DNA of 64,000 bases from positions 1,488,001-1,552,000 of the forward strand of contig JASGIB010000001.1 of the NCBI GenBank assembly GCA_047602125.1, in the 5' to 3' direction. The translations under genes and the position numbers were made by a program. Origin of the DNA: Pseudoluteimonas sp047602125. Lineage in GTDB: Bacteria; Pseudomonadota; Gammaproteobacteria; Xanthomonadales; Xanthomonadaceae. Below the pieces are notes generated by a model, which was given only the letters and a program-made list of their open reading frames with translations, searched no databases and was not told where the DNA came from. Positions 1 to 10,320 of this stretch are shown one piece after another. Every line of letters begins with the position of its first letter. The first letter of the stretch is position 1.

Positions 1-110
1 GCGACCACACCACGGTCCTGCACGCCTGTCGCCAGATCCGCAACCTGATCCAGACCGATGGCAAGCTGCGCGAAGACTGGGATAAGCTCATTCGCAAGCT
101 CAGTGAATAA
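1..110 (+). CDS. dnaA: Chromosomal replication initiator DnaA, C-terminal end (partial)
   Basis: Only the last 35 codons are inside the window, read from base 3 to the TAA at 108-110. The peptide begins DHTTVLHACRQIRNL and ends KLIRKLSE. The DHTTVLHA stretch is the signature of DnaA domain IV, the helix-turn-helix that contacts DnaA boxes in the origin. The gene is followed by dnaN, recF and gyrB in the classic origin order, which supports the call. The ATPase domain lies upstream of the window, so completeness cannot be judged. Confidence 0.95.
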   Translation, partial: DHTTVLHACRQIRNLIQTDGKLREDWDKLIRKLSE

Positions 111-113
111 GTC

Positions 114-122
114 GGTGGATAG
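114..122 (-). other. Possible weak DnaA box
   Basis: GGTGGATAG matches the DnaA box complement TGTGGATAA at 7 of 9 positions. It lies 4 bases after the dnaA stop. In many gammaproteobacteria the dnaA-dnaN gap carries origin or autoregulatory DnaA boxes. One weak match is little evidence on its own. Confidence 0.25.
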
Positions 123-171
123 CTGCCGGGATCCACGTGCGTGGTTTTGAACGCAACATGGGGAGCCGAAA

Positions 172-180
172 CGATCCACA
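172..180 (+). other. Possible weak DnaA box
   Basis: CGATCCACA matches TTATCCACA at 7 of 9 positions, in the opposite orientation to the similar site at 114-122. The rest of the dnaA-dnaN gap (111-340) holds an AT-richer stretch around 220-260 and no other clear element. Whether this gap belongs to oriC cannot be decided from sequence alone. Confidence 0.25.
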
Positions 181-340
181 GCTTGTCCCCGGCACCCGGA
201 CGACTTTTCAGCGCAATTCATCTCCTGTAAAGTTGTTTTAATTCAATGGGTTATGATGGTTTTCCAGTCGAAACCGCGACACTAGCTCCACCTCTTTTGA
301 TTTTAATCCGTCCTACAAACAACAATCGGATAACCACGAG

Positions 341-1441
341 ATGCGTTTCAGCCTGCAGCGCGAAGCTTTCCTGAAGCCCCTGGCCCAGGTCGTCAACGTG
401 GTCGAGCGCCGGCAGACCTTGCCGGTGCTCGCGAACCTGCTGGTGCAGGTAAGGGACGGGCAACTCTCGTTGACCGGCAGCGATCTCGAAGTGGAAATGG
501 TCGCGCGCATCGCGGTGGACGATGCGAAGGACGGCGAGATCACGATCCCGGCTCGCAAGCTCTTCGACTACGTACGCGCCCTGCCCGACGGCAGCAAGGT
601 TTCGGTCTCGCAATCGGGCGACAAGATCCAGGTCCAGGCCGGGCGCAGCCGCTGCAACCTGACCAGCTTGCCGGCCAACGACTTCCCTTCGGTCGACGAG
701 GTCGAAGCCACCGAACGGGTCACGGTGCCCGAAGCCGCGTTGAAGGAATTGATCGAACGCACCGCGTTCGCGATGGCGCAGCAGGATGTGCGCTACTACC
801 TCAACGGCCTGCTGTTCGACCTGCGCGAAGCCAGCCTGCGCTGCGTCGCCACCGACGGCCACCGCCTGGCCCTGTGCGAAGCGCCGCTGGGCTCGGGCGG
901 CGGCACCAAGCGCCAGATCATCGTTCCGCGCAAAGGCGTGACCGAACTGCAGCGCCTGCTCGAAGGCGGCGACCGCGACGTCGAACTCGAACTGGGTCGC
1001 GGCCACATCCGGGTCAAGCGCGACGATGTCACCTTCACCAGCAAGCTGATCGACGGGCGTTTCCCGGATTACGAGGCGGTCATCCCGATCGGTGCCGATC
1101 GCGAAGTGCGCATCGACCGCGAAGCCCTGCGCGCGGCCCTGCAGCGCGCCGCCATCCTCTCGAACGAGAAATATCGCGGCGTCCGCATCGAAGCTTCGCC
1201 CAACCTGCTTCGCATCAGCGCCCACAACCCGGAACAGGAAGAAGCGCAGGAAGAAGTCGAAGCCGACACCAAGGTGGAAGGCCTGGCGGTCGGTTTCAAC
1301 GTCAATTACCTGTTGGAAGCCCTGACCGCACTCCGCGACGAACATGTCGTGCTGCAGCTCCGGGATGCCAACTCGTCGGCCCTGGTCCGTGAAGCCGCCA
1401 GCGAACGCTGCCGCCACGTGGTGATGCCGCTCAGGCTGTGA
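341..1441 (+). CDS. dnaN: DNA polymerase III beta subunit (sliding clamp)
   Basis: This 366-residue protein is the ring-shaped clamp that tethers DNA polymerase III and other partners to DNA. The length equals the family norm. It starts MRFSLQREAFLKPL and ends VVMPLRL, close to the canonical clamp C-terminus. Inner motifs such as FVATDGHR-like CVATDGHRLAL (about residues 168-178) and the DGRFPDYEAVIP stretch (about 236-247) are typical. It sits 230 bases after dnaA and 58 bases before recF, as in most gammaproteobacterial origins. Nothing appears unusual. Confidence 0.98.
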   Translation: MRFSLQREAFLKPLAQVVNVVERRQTLPVLANLLVQVRDGQLSLTGSDLEVEMVARIAVDDAKDGEITIPARKLFDYVRALPDGSKVSVSQSGDKIQVQAGRSRCNLTSLPANDFPSVDEVEATERVTVPEAALKELIERTAFAMAQQDVRYYLNGLLFDLREASLRCVATDGHRLALCEAPLGSGGGTKRQIIVPRKGVTELQRLLEGGDRDVELELGRGHIRVKRDDVTFTSKLIDGRFPDYEAVIPIGADREVRIDREALRAALQRAAILSNEKYRGVRIEASPNLLRISAHNPEQEEAQEEVEADTKVEGLAVGFNVNYLLEALTALRDEHVVLQLRDANSSALVREAASERCRHVVMPLRL

Positions 1442-1466
1442 CGCGTTCCGCGAAGCGACTGCGAAT

Positions 1467-1480
1467 GTTCCACGTGGAAC
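1467..1480. other. parS-like ParB-binding palindrome (dnaN-recF gap)
   Basis: GTTCCACGTGGAAC is a perfect 14-base palindrome placed between dnaN and recF. With its 5' neighbour it reads TGTTCCACGTGGAACT, one base away from the 16-base parS form TGTTCCACGTGGAACC known from Pseudomonas. ParB binding at such origin-proximal sites loads SMC and helps chromosome segregation. A second, exact copy lies at 1918-1933 in recF, which makes coincidence unlikely. Confidence 0.8.
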
Positions 1481-1499
1481 TCGCCGCGCGCTGACCCGC

Positions 1500-2573
1500 A
1501 TGTACCTCACCCGACTCCGTGTCCGGGACCTGCGTTGCCTCGTCGACGCGGAACTCGAACCGCATCTCCGCTTGAATCTGGTTACGGGACTGAACGGGGC
1601 CGGCAAGAGCAGCCTGCTCGAAGCCATCCACCTGCTTGCGTACGGGCGCAGCTTTCGTGGCCGCGTGCGCGATGGTCTGGTCCGGACCGACGCGCCGTCG
1701 CTCGAGGTCTACGCCGAATGGATCGAAGAAGCGGGTTCGCAGCATCGGGCGGGCTTGCGCCATTCCGGGGCACGATGGGAGGCGCGGCTGGATGGTGAAT
1801 CCGTCGACCTGCTCGGTACCTTGAGCGCGGCTATCGCGGTCCTGACCTTCGAGCCCGGCAGCCACACCCTGGTCGATGGCTCGAGCGACAGCCGGCGGCG
1901 CTATCTGGATTGGGGGTTGTTCCACGTGGAACCAGCCTTCCTTCCATCATGGCGGCGCTATGCCCGCGCCTTGAAGCAGCGCAACGTCTTGCTGAAGCAG
2001 GGCGCTCGCTCACAGCTCGCGGCATGGGAAATCGAGCTGGCGGAGGCGGGTGAGCGCATCACCGCTGCCCGAAGACGTTATGCCCAGGAACTGGAATCGA
2101 CCTTGTCCGCCACGGCAGCCGAGCTTTCGCCCGATCTGGGCGCGTTGGGCCTGGCGTTCTCCAGCGGCTGGCGCGATGACGACCTGACGCTGGCGGATGC
2201 CTTGCTGCTGGCGCGGGATCGGGACTTGGCCGCCGGATTCACCACGGTCGGGCCGCACCGCGGCGGCTGGCGGCTACTGTCGCCCTCATGGCCGAATGGC
2301 GAAGCCCCCTCGCGGGGACAGGCCAAATTGTGTGCGTTGGCCTGCCTGCTGGCCCAGGGCAGCCACTTCCAGCAAACGCGGGGCGAAGCCCCGGTTTTCC
2401 TGTTGGACGATTTCTCGGCCGAACTCGATCGGCGCCATCAGCAGCGGCTGTTCGAAGTCCTCCGGCGCGATGGCTGGCAGGTTTTCGTGACCGGGACCGA
2501 GCCGCCGCTCGAGTTGGAGCATGTCGATTTCGCTGGCTTCCACGTGGAGCGGGGTCGCGTCCGGGTGGCATGA
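1500..2573 (+). CDS. recF: DNA replication and repair protein RecF
   Basis: RecF is an SMC/ABC-like ATPase that, with RecO and RecR, loads RecA at single-strand gaps and stalled forks. The 357-residue length is normal. The Walker A motif GLNGAGKSS is at residues 30-38 and the Walker B-like FLLDDFSAELD lies near residue 300. An SRGQAKL signature stretch precedes it. It follows dnaN by 58 bases and precedes gyrB, probably in one transcription unit. The gene carries two parS-like sequences (1918-1933 and 2536-2551) inside the reading frame. Confidence 0.97.
   Translation: MYLTRLRVRDLRCLVDAELEPHLRLNLVTGLNGAGKSSLLEAIHLLAYGRSFRGRVRDGLVRTDAPSLEVYAEWIEEAGSQHRAGLRHSGARWEARLDGESVDLLGTLSAAIAVLTFEPGSHTLVDGSSDSRRRYLDWGLFHVEPAFLPSWRRYARALKQRNVLLKQGARSQLAAWEIELAEAGERITAARRRYAQELESTLSATAAELSPDLGALGLAFSSGWRDDDLTLADALLLARDRDLAAGFTTVGPHRGGWRLLSPSWPNGEAPSRGQAKLCALACLLAQGSHFQQTRGEAPVFLLDDFSAELDRRHQQRLFEVLRRDGWQVFVTGTEPPLELEHVDFAGFHVERGRVRVA
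1918..1933. other. parS site inside recF
   Basis: TGTTCCACGTGGAACC is identical to the Pseudomonas-type parS sequence and contains the same perfect 14-base palindrome seen at 1467-1480. It lies within the recF coding frame. ParB is known to bind such sequences near oriC. Confidence 0.85.
2536..2551. other. Degenerate parS-like site near the recF 3' end
   Basis: The stretch keeps the 11-base core TTCCACGTGGA but differs from the full 16-base parS form at four outer positions. It is the third such core within 1.1 kb. ParB binding may be weak or absent here. Confidence 0.4.
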
Positions 2574-2645
2574 GCATGTATACTTGGCGTTCCAATCCCA
2601 ATAGATAATGTGTCGCCCGGCATGCGTCGGCGCGGCATGCCGCCT

Positions 2646-5099
<2,454 letters not shown>

Positions 5100-5162
5100 G
5101 CCGGGCTTGACGCCATTTTCAGGTTCGGCCGCCTACAACGGACGACCAGACCGGAGGGGATC

Positions 5163-5978
5163 ATGCGCGCATTGAAGGGCCTGCTGTTGTCCGCCGCCAT
5201 CGCGATGGCGGTGTCGGCGTGCGCGACCACCACCTCCCCGACCGGGCGCAAGCAATACGTCGGCGCCGTGTCGCAGGAACAGCTGAACCAGCTCGGGGCG
5301 CAGGCCTTCGCCGAGGTCAAGGCGGAGAAGGCGCAGACCAAGGATGCGCGGCAGCGCAATTACGTCGGCTGCGTGGTCAACGACATCGTCGCCCAGCTGC
5401 CGGCGCAGTGGCGCGCGACGGGCTGGGAATACGCGGTCTTCGTCGACAAGGAACCCAACGCCTTCGCGCTGCCCGGCGGCAAGGTCGGGGTGTACACCGG
5501 CATTTTCACCGTCGCGAAAAACCAGGACCAGTTGGCGGCGGTCATCGCGCACGAAATCGGCCACGTCGTCTCGCGCCACCACGAGGAACGCATCACGCGC
5601 CAGATGCAGACGCAGACCGGGCTGGGCCTGATCAGCGCCTTGCTCGGCGCGCGCTATGGCGAAGGCGTCGCGCAAACCACCAACCAGCTTGGCGGTGTGG
5701 CTGCCCAGGGCCTGTTCGTCTTGCCGAACTCGCGCACCCAGGAAAGCGAGGCGGATGTGGTCGGCCAGCAGCTGATGGCGCAGGCCGGCTTCGACCCGCG
5801 CGCGGCAGTCGGCCTGTGGCAGAACATGATCGCCGCCAGTGGAAGCCGGCCGCCGGAATGGCTGTCCACCCATCCGGATCCGCAGAGCCGGCTCAAGGAA
5901 ATGGACAAGCGCGCCGCGGGCTTGATGGCCACCTACCAGCAGGCGCGCGCGTCCGGGCGCGTTCCCAAATGCGGCTGA
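5163..5978 (+). CDS. M48 family zinc metallopeptidase lipoprotein
   Basis: This 271-residue protein is a periplasmic Zn protease of the LoiP/YcaL type, thought to act in outer-membrane quality control. The N-terminus is a lipoprotein signal with lipobox VSAC (Cys20). The HEIGH zinc motif gives H130, E131 and H134, and the downstream SEADVVG stretch supplies the third ligand, E196. The gene starts 63 bases after gyrB with an AGGGGATC ribosome site (GGAGGGGATC before the ATG). It probably forms its own unit, although no terminator was found after gyrB. The exact substrate is unknown. Confidence 0.9.
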   Translation: MRALKGLLLSAAIAMAVSACATTTSPTGRKQYVGAVSQEQLNQLGAQAFAEVKAEKAQTKDARQRNYVGCVVNDIVAQLPAQWRATGWEYAVFVDKEPNAFALPGGKVGVYTGIFTVAKNQDQLAAVIAHEIGHVVSRHHEERITRQMQTQTGLGLISALLGARYGEGVAQTTNQLGGVAAQGLFVLPNSRTQESEADVVGQQLMAQAGFDPRAAVGLWQNMIAASGSRPPEWLSTHPDPQSRLKEMDKRAAGLMATYQQARASGRVPKCG

Positions 5979-6042
5979 ATCGCACCGCGCCCGTTTCTTC
6001 TCCACACTCTTTCGGCGTTTCGGCCCCCACGAGGATCCTTCC

Positions 6043-7224
6043 ATGAGCCCAATGTCCCGCACCAAACCCGCGAGCAAGCATTTCGCGAAGGCCCTGTTGA
6101 CCGCGTTCGTCTTGCTGGCGGCCGTTCCCGTGACCACGCAGGCCAGGGACAGGAAGGACAACGGCTCCGAACAAACCGCCGAGCAGAAATATCCGCAGGC
6201 GACCCGCAAGCCGCCGGACCAGAAAGTCAGCTCCGACCTGCAACCGAAGATCGAGAAGCTCTTCAAGGCCTACCAGGACAAGGACACGGCCACGGTCGTG
6301 CAATTGGCCGACGAGGTGATTTCCAACCAGAAGGCCGGCGCATACGAGCACGCCCTGGCCGCGCGGATCGCGGGCGTCACCTTGCTCAACACGGACAACG
6401 ACAAGGCGAAGGCGTATCTGGAACAGGCGATCGCATTCGATGGGCTCAACAACAACGAGCACTACGAATCGATGAATCTCCTGGCGCAGATGGATCTCAT
6501 CGACAAGCAGTACGACAAGAGCCTGGCGATGATCGACCGCTTCCTGTCGGAAACCAAGGCGCAGGATGCGGATTCGCTCGTCATCAAGGGCAACGACCTG
6601 TATCGCCTCAAGAGATACCCGGAGGCAATTGCCGCGCTGAAAGCGGCCGTAGACGGAAGCCCGGAACCCAAGCCTGAATGGCTGAACCTGCTGATGGCGG
6701 CGTACTTCGATGCCGGCCAGCCGCAGGAGGCGACCAAGATCGCCGAGGAACTGATCGCCAAGCATCCGGACGACAAGGCGCTGCAACTGAATCTCGCCGC
6801 CAGCTACATGCAGGCGGGGCAGGAGGACAAGGCGACGGCCTTGCTGGAAAAACTGCGCGCGAGCGGCGGACTGAGCCAGGCGGAGGACTACCGCAACCTC
6901 TATGCGATGTACCTCAACCACGACAAGAACAAGGAAGGCATCGCGGTCATCCAGGAAGGCCTGCAGAAGGGGGTGCTGAAGGCGGATTACGAAACACTCA
7001 ACGCGCTGGCACAGGCCTACTGGTTTTCGGGGGACTCCGCGCAGGCGATCGCCAACTTCCGCAAGGCCGCGCCCCTGGCCCCCGACGGGGAGACTTACCT
7101 CAACTTGGCGCGAGCCCTGTTGAACGAAGGCCAGATGGCCGAAGCCAAGCAGGCCGCCCAGCAAGCCCTTGACAAGGGAGTGCGCAACCCGGGCGATGCC
7201 AAGAAGATCATTGCCGGAAAATGA
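6043..7224 (+). CDS. TPR-repeat protein, secreted or periplasmic
   Basis: A 393-residue protein with a likely signal peptide (residues 1-35, hydrophobic ALLTAFVLLAAVP, cleavage near QARD) followed by repeated helical TPR-like units, for example around residues 75-110, 180-260 and 300-390. TPR arrays bind partner proteins. It lies between the M48 lipoprotein and tonB. The position directly upstream of tonB-exbBD suggests a link to envelope energy transduction, but this is inference. The ATG at 6052 (MSRTKPA) is an equally possible start. Confidence 0.8.
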   Translation: MSPMSRTKPASKHFAKALLTAFVLLAAVPVTTQARDRKDNGSEQTAEQKYPQATRKPPDQKVSSDLQPKIEKLFKAYQDKDTATVVQLADEVISNQKAGAYEHALAARIAGVTLLNTDNDKAKAYLEQAIAFDGLNNNEHYESMNLLAQMDLIDKQYDKSLAMIDRFLSETKAQDADSLVIKGNDLYRLKRYPEAIAALKAAVDGSPEPKPEWLNLLMAAYFDAGQPQEATKIAEELIAKHPDDKALQLNLAASYMQAGQEDKATALLEKLRASGGLSQAEDYRNLYAMYLNHDKNKEGIAVIQEGLQKGVLKADYETLNALAQAYWFSGDSAQAIANFRKAAPLAPDGETYLNLARALLNEGQMAEAKQAAQQALDKGVRNPGDAKKIIAGK

Positions 7225-7233
7225 GTGGCGGGG

Positions 7234-7262
7234 TTGGTGTCGCTGCCTCGCCTTGGTATAAG
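7234..7262 (+). promoter_or_regulatory. Candidate sigma70-type promoter of tonB
   Basis: TTGGTG and TATAAG are separated by 17 bases, with the -10-like hexamer matching TATAAT at 5 of 6 positions. The element lies about 85 bases before the tonB start, just after the TPR gene. The -35 match is weak. No obvious Fur box was found. Confidence 0.4.
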
Positions 7263-7347
7263 CTTGTAGATTCCCGCCGCCGTTATGTCGGCGGCCCGGC
7301 CCGCGGCGCGGCGCCGGTATGCCCGAACCCTTCCGAGTTCCTTCCGC

Positions 7348-8013
7348 ATGACGCAACCACTGCCGCCGCCGGACAAACATGAAGACCGTGATGGGGCGCT
7401 GGGCCTGAATTGGGCCCGCATCGCCGGCATCTCCTTTGTCATCGCGGTCCATGCCGCGGCATTGCTGCTGTTGCTGGCGCCGGTCACGCCGCCGGGTACG
7501 GAAAAGGCGGAGGAAGACGTCACCCGCGTGGTCTTCATCGATCCGCCGCCACCGCCACCGCCGCCGCCACCGCCGCCGGATCAGCCGCCGAAGCAGATCA
7601 AGATGACCCCGACGCCGCCGACGCCGCAGCCACCGCTGCCGCCGCCGCCGGAGCCGCCGGTGGTGTTCGACGAGCCCTCGCCGATGGATACCCAGGCGCC
7701 GCCGCCGGCACCGCCTGCGCCCAAGCCGCCGCCGGGCCCTTCCTACAACGCCAACGACCTGCGCGCCAGCATTTGTTCGAAACCGGGCATGGGCACCTTG
7801 GTCCGCGCCCTGATGCAGTCCGGTTCCACGACGGCCGACATGTCCCTGCGCCTGACCTTCACGGCCGACGGCTCGGTCACCAACGTGAGCATCGCCAAGA
7901 GCAGCCGCAACCGCGACCTCGACCGCGCCGCGCAATCGTGGGCACGGGGCGTGAAGCTCTGCCCCGGCTCGGCAGGCGAGGGCATCCTGCCCTTCACCTT
8001 CTCCGTCAACTGA
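7348..8013 (+). CDS. tonB: Energy transducer TonB
   Basis: TonB couples the inner-membrane proton gradient to outer-membrane TonB-dependent receptors. With the start at 7348 (MTQPLPPPDKHED) the protein has 221 residues. It shows a cytoplasmic head, one membrane anchor (about residues 26-47), a very proline-rich spacer with a run of prolines (about 65-125) and a C-terminal TonB-like domain with two cysteines. An upstream in-frame ATG at 7285 would add 21 arginine/alanine-rich residues that do not look native. exbB and two exbD genes follow. Confidence 0.92.
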   Translation: MTQPLPPPDKHEDRDGALGLNWARIAGISFVIAVHAAALLLLLAPVTPPGTEKAEEDVTRVVFIDPPPPPPPPPPPPDQPPKQIKMTPTPPTPQPPLPPPPEPPVVFDEPSPMDTQAPPPAPPAPKPPPGPSYNANDLRASICSKPGMGTLVRALMQSGSTTADMSLRLTFTADGSVTNVSIAKSSRNRDLDRAAQSWARGVKLCPGSAGEGILPFTFSVN

Positions 8014-8113
8014 CGGCGGAGCACCGGGCAAACGAGTTACATAGCGTCAAAGCAAAGCGATACCGTTCCAAACCGAAGTTGGCCATAAACATCCACTACA
8101 AAAGGTAAGCGTC

Positions 8114-8887
8114 ATGCTGCAGGAATCCACTCAAGCCGCTGCTGCGACCGGGGGCAATGCCGCCGCCGCATTGACGCAGATGGGCGTCGACCATCTGCTC
8201 GGCGAGATGACCTCCAACCCCGGGGCCTATGCGGTTTCCTGGGCGGTGCTCATCACGCTGACCATCATGTCCGCGATGTCGATCTACTGGATCGTCATCA
8301 ACTTCTTCAAGAACGTCAGCCTGCGCCGCAGCGCCGACCGCGTGGTCAGTTCGTTCTGGGAAACCCCGAACGCGCAGGACGCGATCCGCTTCATGGAGGA
8401 GCAGAAGAAGTCCGAGCCGTTCTCCAAGATCGCGCTCGATGCCGCGCAGGCCGCCGCGCACCACCAGCGCCACGAGGGTTCGCGCCTGGTCGAGTCGCTG
8501 AACCGTTCCGAGTTCGTGGACCGCGCGCTGCGCCAGGCCGTGACCCGCGAGTCGATGAACCTCGAGTCGGGCCTGACCGTGCTCGCCACCGTCGGTTCGA
8601 CCGCGCCGTTCGTCGGCCTGCTCGGTACCGTGTGGGGCATCTACGGCGCGTTGATCCGCATCGGCGCCACCGGCCAGGCATCGATCGACGCGGTCGCCGG
8701 CCCGGTGGGCGAGGCGCTGATCATGACCGCGCTCGGCCTGTTCACGGCGATCCCGGCGGTGCTGGCGTACAACTTCTTCACGCGCCTGAACCGCGTCACC
8801 AACAACAAGTTCGACACCTTCGCGCACGACCTGCACGACTTCTTCGCGACCGGCGCCCGCGTCGGCGAAGTCCCGGTCAAGCGCTAA
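8114..8887 (+). CDS. exbB: MotA/TolQ/ExbB proton channel family protein
   Basis: ExbB forms the proton-conducting core, with ExbD, that powers TonB. The 257-residue protein has three predicted membrane segments: about residues 36-60, 150-175 (STAPFVGLLGTVWGIYGAL, the family signature) and 190-215. An AAAAGG ribosome site lies before the ATG. The 100 bases between tonB and exbB contain no clear terminator, so co-transcription with tonB is likely. exbD follows after 21 bases. Confidence 0.95.
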   Translation: MLQESTQAAAATGGNAAAALTQMGVDHLLGEMTSNPGAYAVSWAVLITLTIMSAMSIYWIVINFFKNVSLRRSADRVVSSFWETPNAQDAIRFMEEQKKSEPFSKIALDAAQAAAHHQRHEGSRLVESLNRSEFVDRALRQAVTRESMNLESGLTVLATVGSTAPFVGLLGTVWGIYGALIRIGATGQASIDAVAGPVGEALIMTALGLFTAIPAVLAYNFFTRLNRVTNNKFDTFAHDLHDFFATGARVGEVPVKR

Positions 8888-8908
8888 GCCTCGAACGGAG
8901 CCAGGACC

Positions 8909-9334
8909 ATGGCCTTCAGCACCGGTAACGACAGCGGCGGACCGATGTCCGAGATCAACGTCACGCCCCTCGTGGACGTGATGCTGGTGCTGCTGATCAT
9001 CTTCATGATCACGGCGCCGCTGATGTCGCACAAGATCAAGGTCGAGCTGCCGCAGGCCAACCTGGATACGAAGGACAACTCGGTGCCGCCCGCGCCGCCG
9101 GTGACGGTGACCGTCAAGGACGATGGCACGATCTACTGGAACGATGCGCCCATCACCAAGGACCTGCTGGAAAGCGAGCTCTCGGTGATCGCGCAGAAGA
9201 CCCCGCAGCCCGAGGTGAACCTGCGCGGCGACAAGGCCACCAAGTACCGCAGCATCCGCGAGGTGGTCGATCTCGCCCAGGCACAGGGCATCCGCAAGGT
9301 GGGCTACATCGCCACCCGCGAACGCCCGAACTGA
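8909..9334 (+). CDS. exbD: Biopolymer transport protein ExbD (copy 1)
   Basis: A 141-residue ExbD protein with a short cytoplasmic head, one membrane helix (INVTPLVDVMLVLLIIFM, about residues 15-36) and a periplasmic domain. The helix contains the aspartate in PLVDVM that is needed for proton transfer. It is the first of three ExbD paralogues here. It follows exbB by 21 bases and precedes copy 2 by 13 bases, so all are probably in the tonB operon. Xanthomonads are known for two exbD genes in this place. Confidence 0.95.
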   Translation: MAFSTGNDSGGPMSEINVTPLVDVMLVLLIIFMITAPLMSHKIKVELPQANLDTKDNSVPPAPPVTVTVKDDGTIYWNDAPITKDLLESELSVIAQKTPQPEVNLRGDKATKYRSIREVVDLAQAQGIRKVGYIATRERPN

Positions 9335-9347
9335 CGGAGACACGACG

Positions 9348-9761
9348 ATGGCATTCAGTACCGGTGGCTCCGGCGGACCCATGGCCGACATCAACGTCAC
9401 GCCCCTCGTGGACGTGATGCTGGTGTTGCTGATCATCTTCATGGTGACGGCGCCGATCATGTCCTACCCGATCGACATCGACCTTCCGCAGAGGTCCACT
9501 GTTCCGCCGGAGCAGCCCAAGAATCCGCCGGATCCGATCAAGCTCCGGATCGACGCGGCCAGCCAGATCTTCTGGAACGACAGCCCGGTGCCGCTGTCGG
9601 CGTTGCGCAACATGATGGACGCCGAGGTCGAACGCGACCCGAACAACCAACCCGTCCTGCAGATCAACGCGTCCGACGAATCCGATTACGGCATCCTGGC
9701 CAAGGTGCTGGCGACCGCGCGCAATGCGCAAATGCAGAAGATCGGCTTCGTCAAGGAATAA
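9348..9761 (+). CDS. exbD: Biopolymer transport protein ExbD (copy 2)
   Basis: A 137-residue ExbD with the same start MAFSTGG..GGPM and the same membrane helix as copy 1, so the pair arose by tandem duplication. The catalytic aspartate in NVTPLVDVML is kept. The periplasmic part differs from copy 1, with a proline-rich linker PEQPKNPPDPIK around residue 55. In Xanthomonas the second ExbD has a role separate from iron uptake (established for that genus; inferred here). The stop is followed by a terminator at 9814-9840. Confidence 0.95.
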   Translation: MAFSTGGSGGPMADINVTPLVDVMLVLLIIFMVTAPIMSYPIDIDLPQRSTVPPEQPKNPPDPIKLRIDAASQIFWNDSPVPLSALRNMMDAEVERDPNNQPVLQINASDESDYGILAKVLATARNAQMQKIGFVKE

Positions 9762-9813
9762 CCGTCGGCGGCGCACTGCAGCGCGCCGCGACGCTTGCCT
9801 GTTTCGAATTCGA

Positions 9814-9840
9814 GCCGCCCGCAAGGGCGGCTTCTTTTTT
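9814..9840 (+). terminator. Rho-independent terminator after exbD copy 2
   Basis: A 7-base-pair GC stem (GCCGCCC / GGGCGGC) with a GCAA loop is followed at once by TTCTTTTTT. This is a textbook intrinsic terminator and probably ends the tonB-exbB-exbD-exbD transcript. Confidence 0.9.
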
Positions 9841-9918
9841 GCGCGGTTTCACGATGCGACGACAAAACCCGGCGTAGACGAAGGGCTGCGGAAGCCTCCG
9901 CGCGACGAGGGGAACGCC

Positions 9919-10311
9919 ATGGCCTTTGCGAACCGCGATGCGGCCCTGCCGGTGGCCGCGATCAACATCACCCCGCTGGTGGACGTGCTGCTGGTGTTGC
10001 TGGTGATCTTCATGGTCACCGCGCCCGTACTGGCGCGCAGCCTCGATATCCGCTTGCCGCAACCCGTCGAGACGGAACAAAAACCCGCGCCTCAGCTGCA
10101 CCTGCGCGTTGATGCAGCCGGCGGCTATTGGCTGGAAAACGCCGCGGTGGGCCGAAGCGCACTGGTCGACGTCTTGCGAACGGCAGCGACGCGCGATCCC
10201 GACCTGCAGCTGGTGTTGCGCAGCGACGACGATGGCGATTACCAGGGCTTCGTCGGTGCCTTGTCGGCGGCGCGCGAGGCCGGGGTGCGCGCGATCGCGA
10301 CGACGCGCTGA
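9919..10311 (+). CDS. Third ExbD/TolR family protein
   Basis: A 130-residue ExbD-like protein starting MAFANRDAALPV. It has the membrane helix INITPLVDVLLVLLVIFM (about residues 14-35) with the conserved aspartate, and a short periplasmic domain. The ATG at 9919 follows GAGGGGAACGCC, a good ribosome site; the frame is open further upstream but there it crosses the terminator at 9814-9840. The terminator separates it from the tonB operon, so it may be expressed on its own. No ExbB partner of its own is adjacent. It could serve TonB or a TolQ-like system. Confidence 0.88.
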   Translation: MAFANRDAALPVAAINITPLVDVLLVLLVIFMVTAPVLARSLDIRLPQPVETEQKPAPQLHLRVDAAGGYWLENAAVGRSALVDVLRTAATRDPDLQLVLRSDDDGDYQGFVGALSAAREAGVRAIATTR

Positions 10312-10320
10312 GGCGGAAGC

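Noticed and set aside
111..340. oriC in the dnaA-dnaN gap
   Set aside because: Only two 7-of-9 DnaA-box matches and a short AT-rich stretch; too little to call an origin. The gap upstream of dnaA is outside the window.
251..1627. Long minus-strand open frame (458 codons) opposite dnaN
   Set aside because: It is the antisense of dnaN and the start of recF. The peptide is low-complexity Arg/Ala-rich, and GC-rich codon bias explains the absence of stops.
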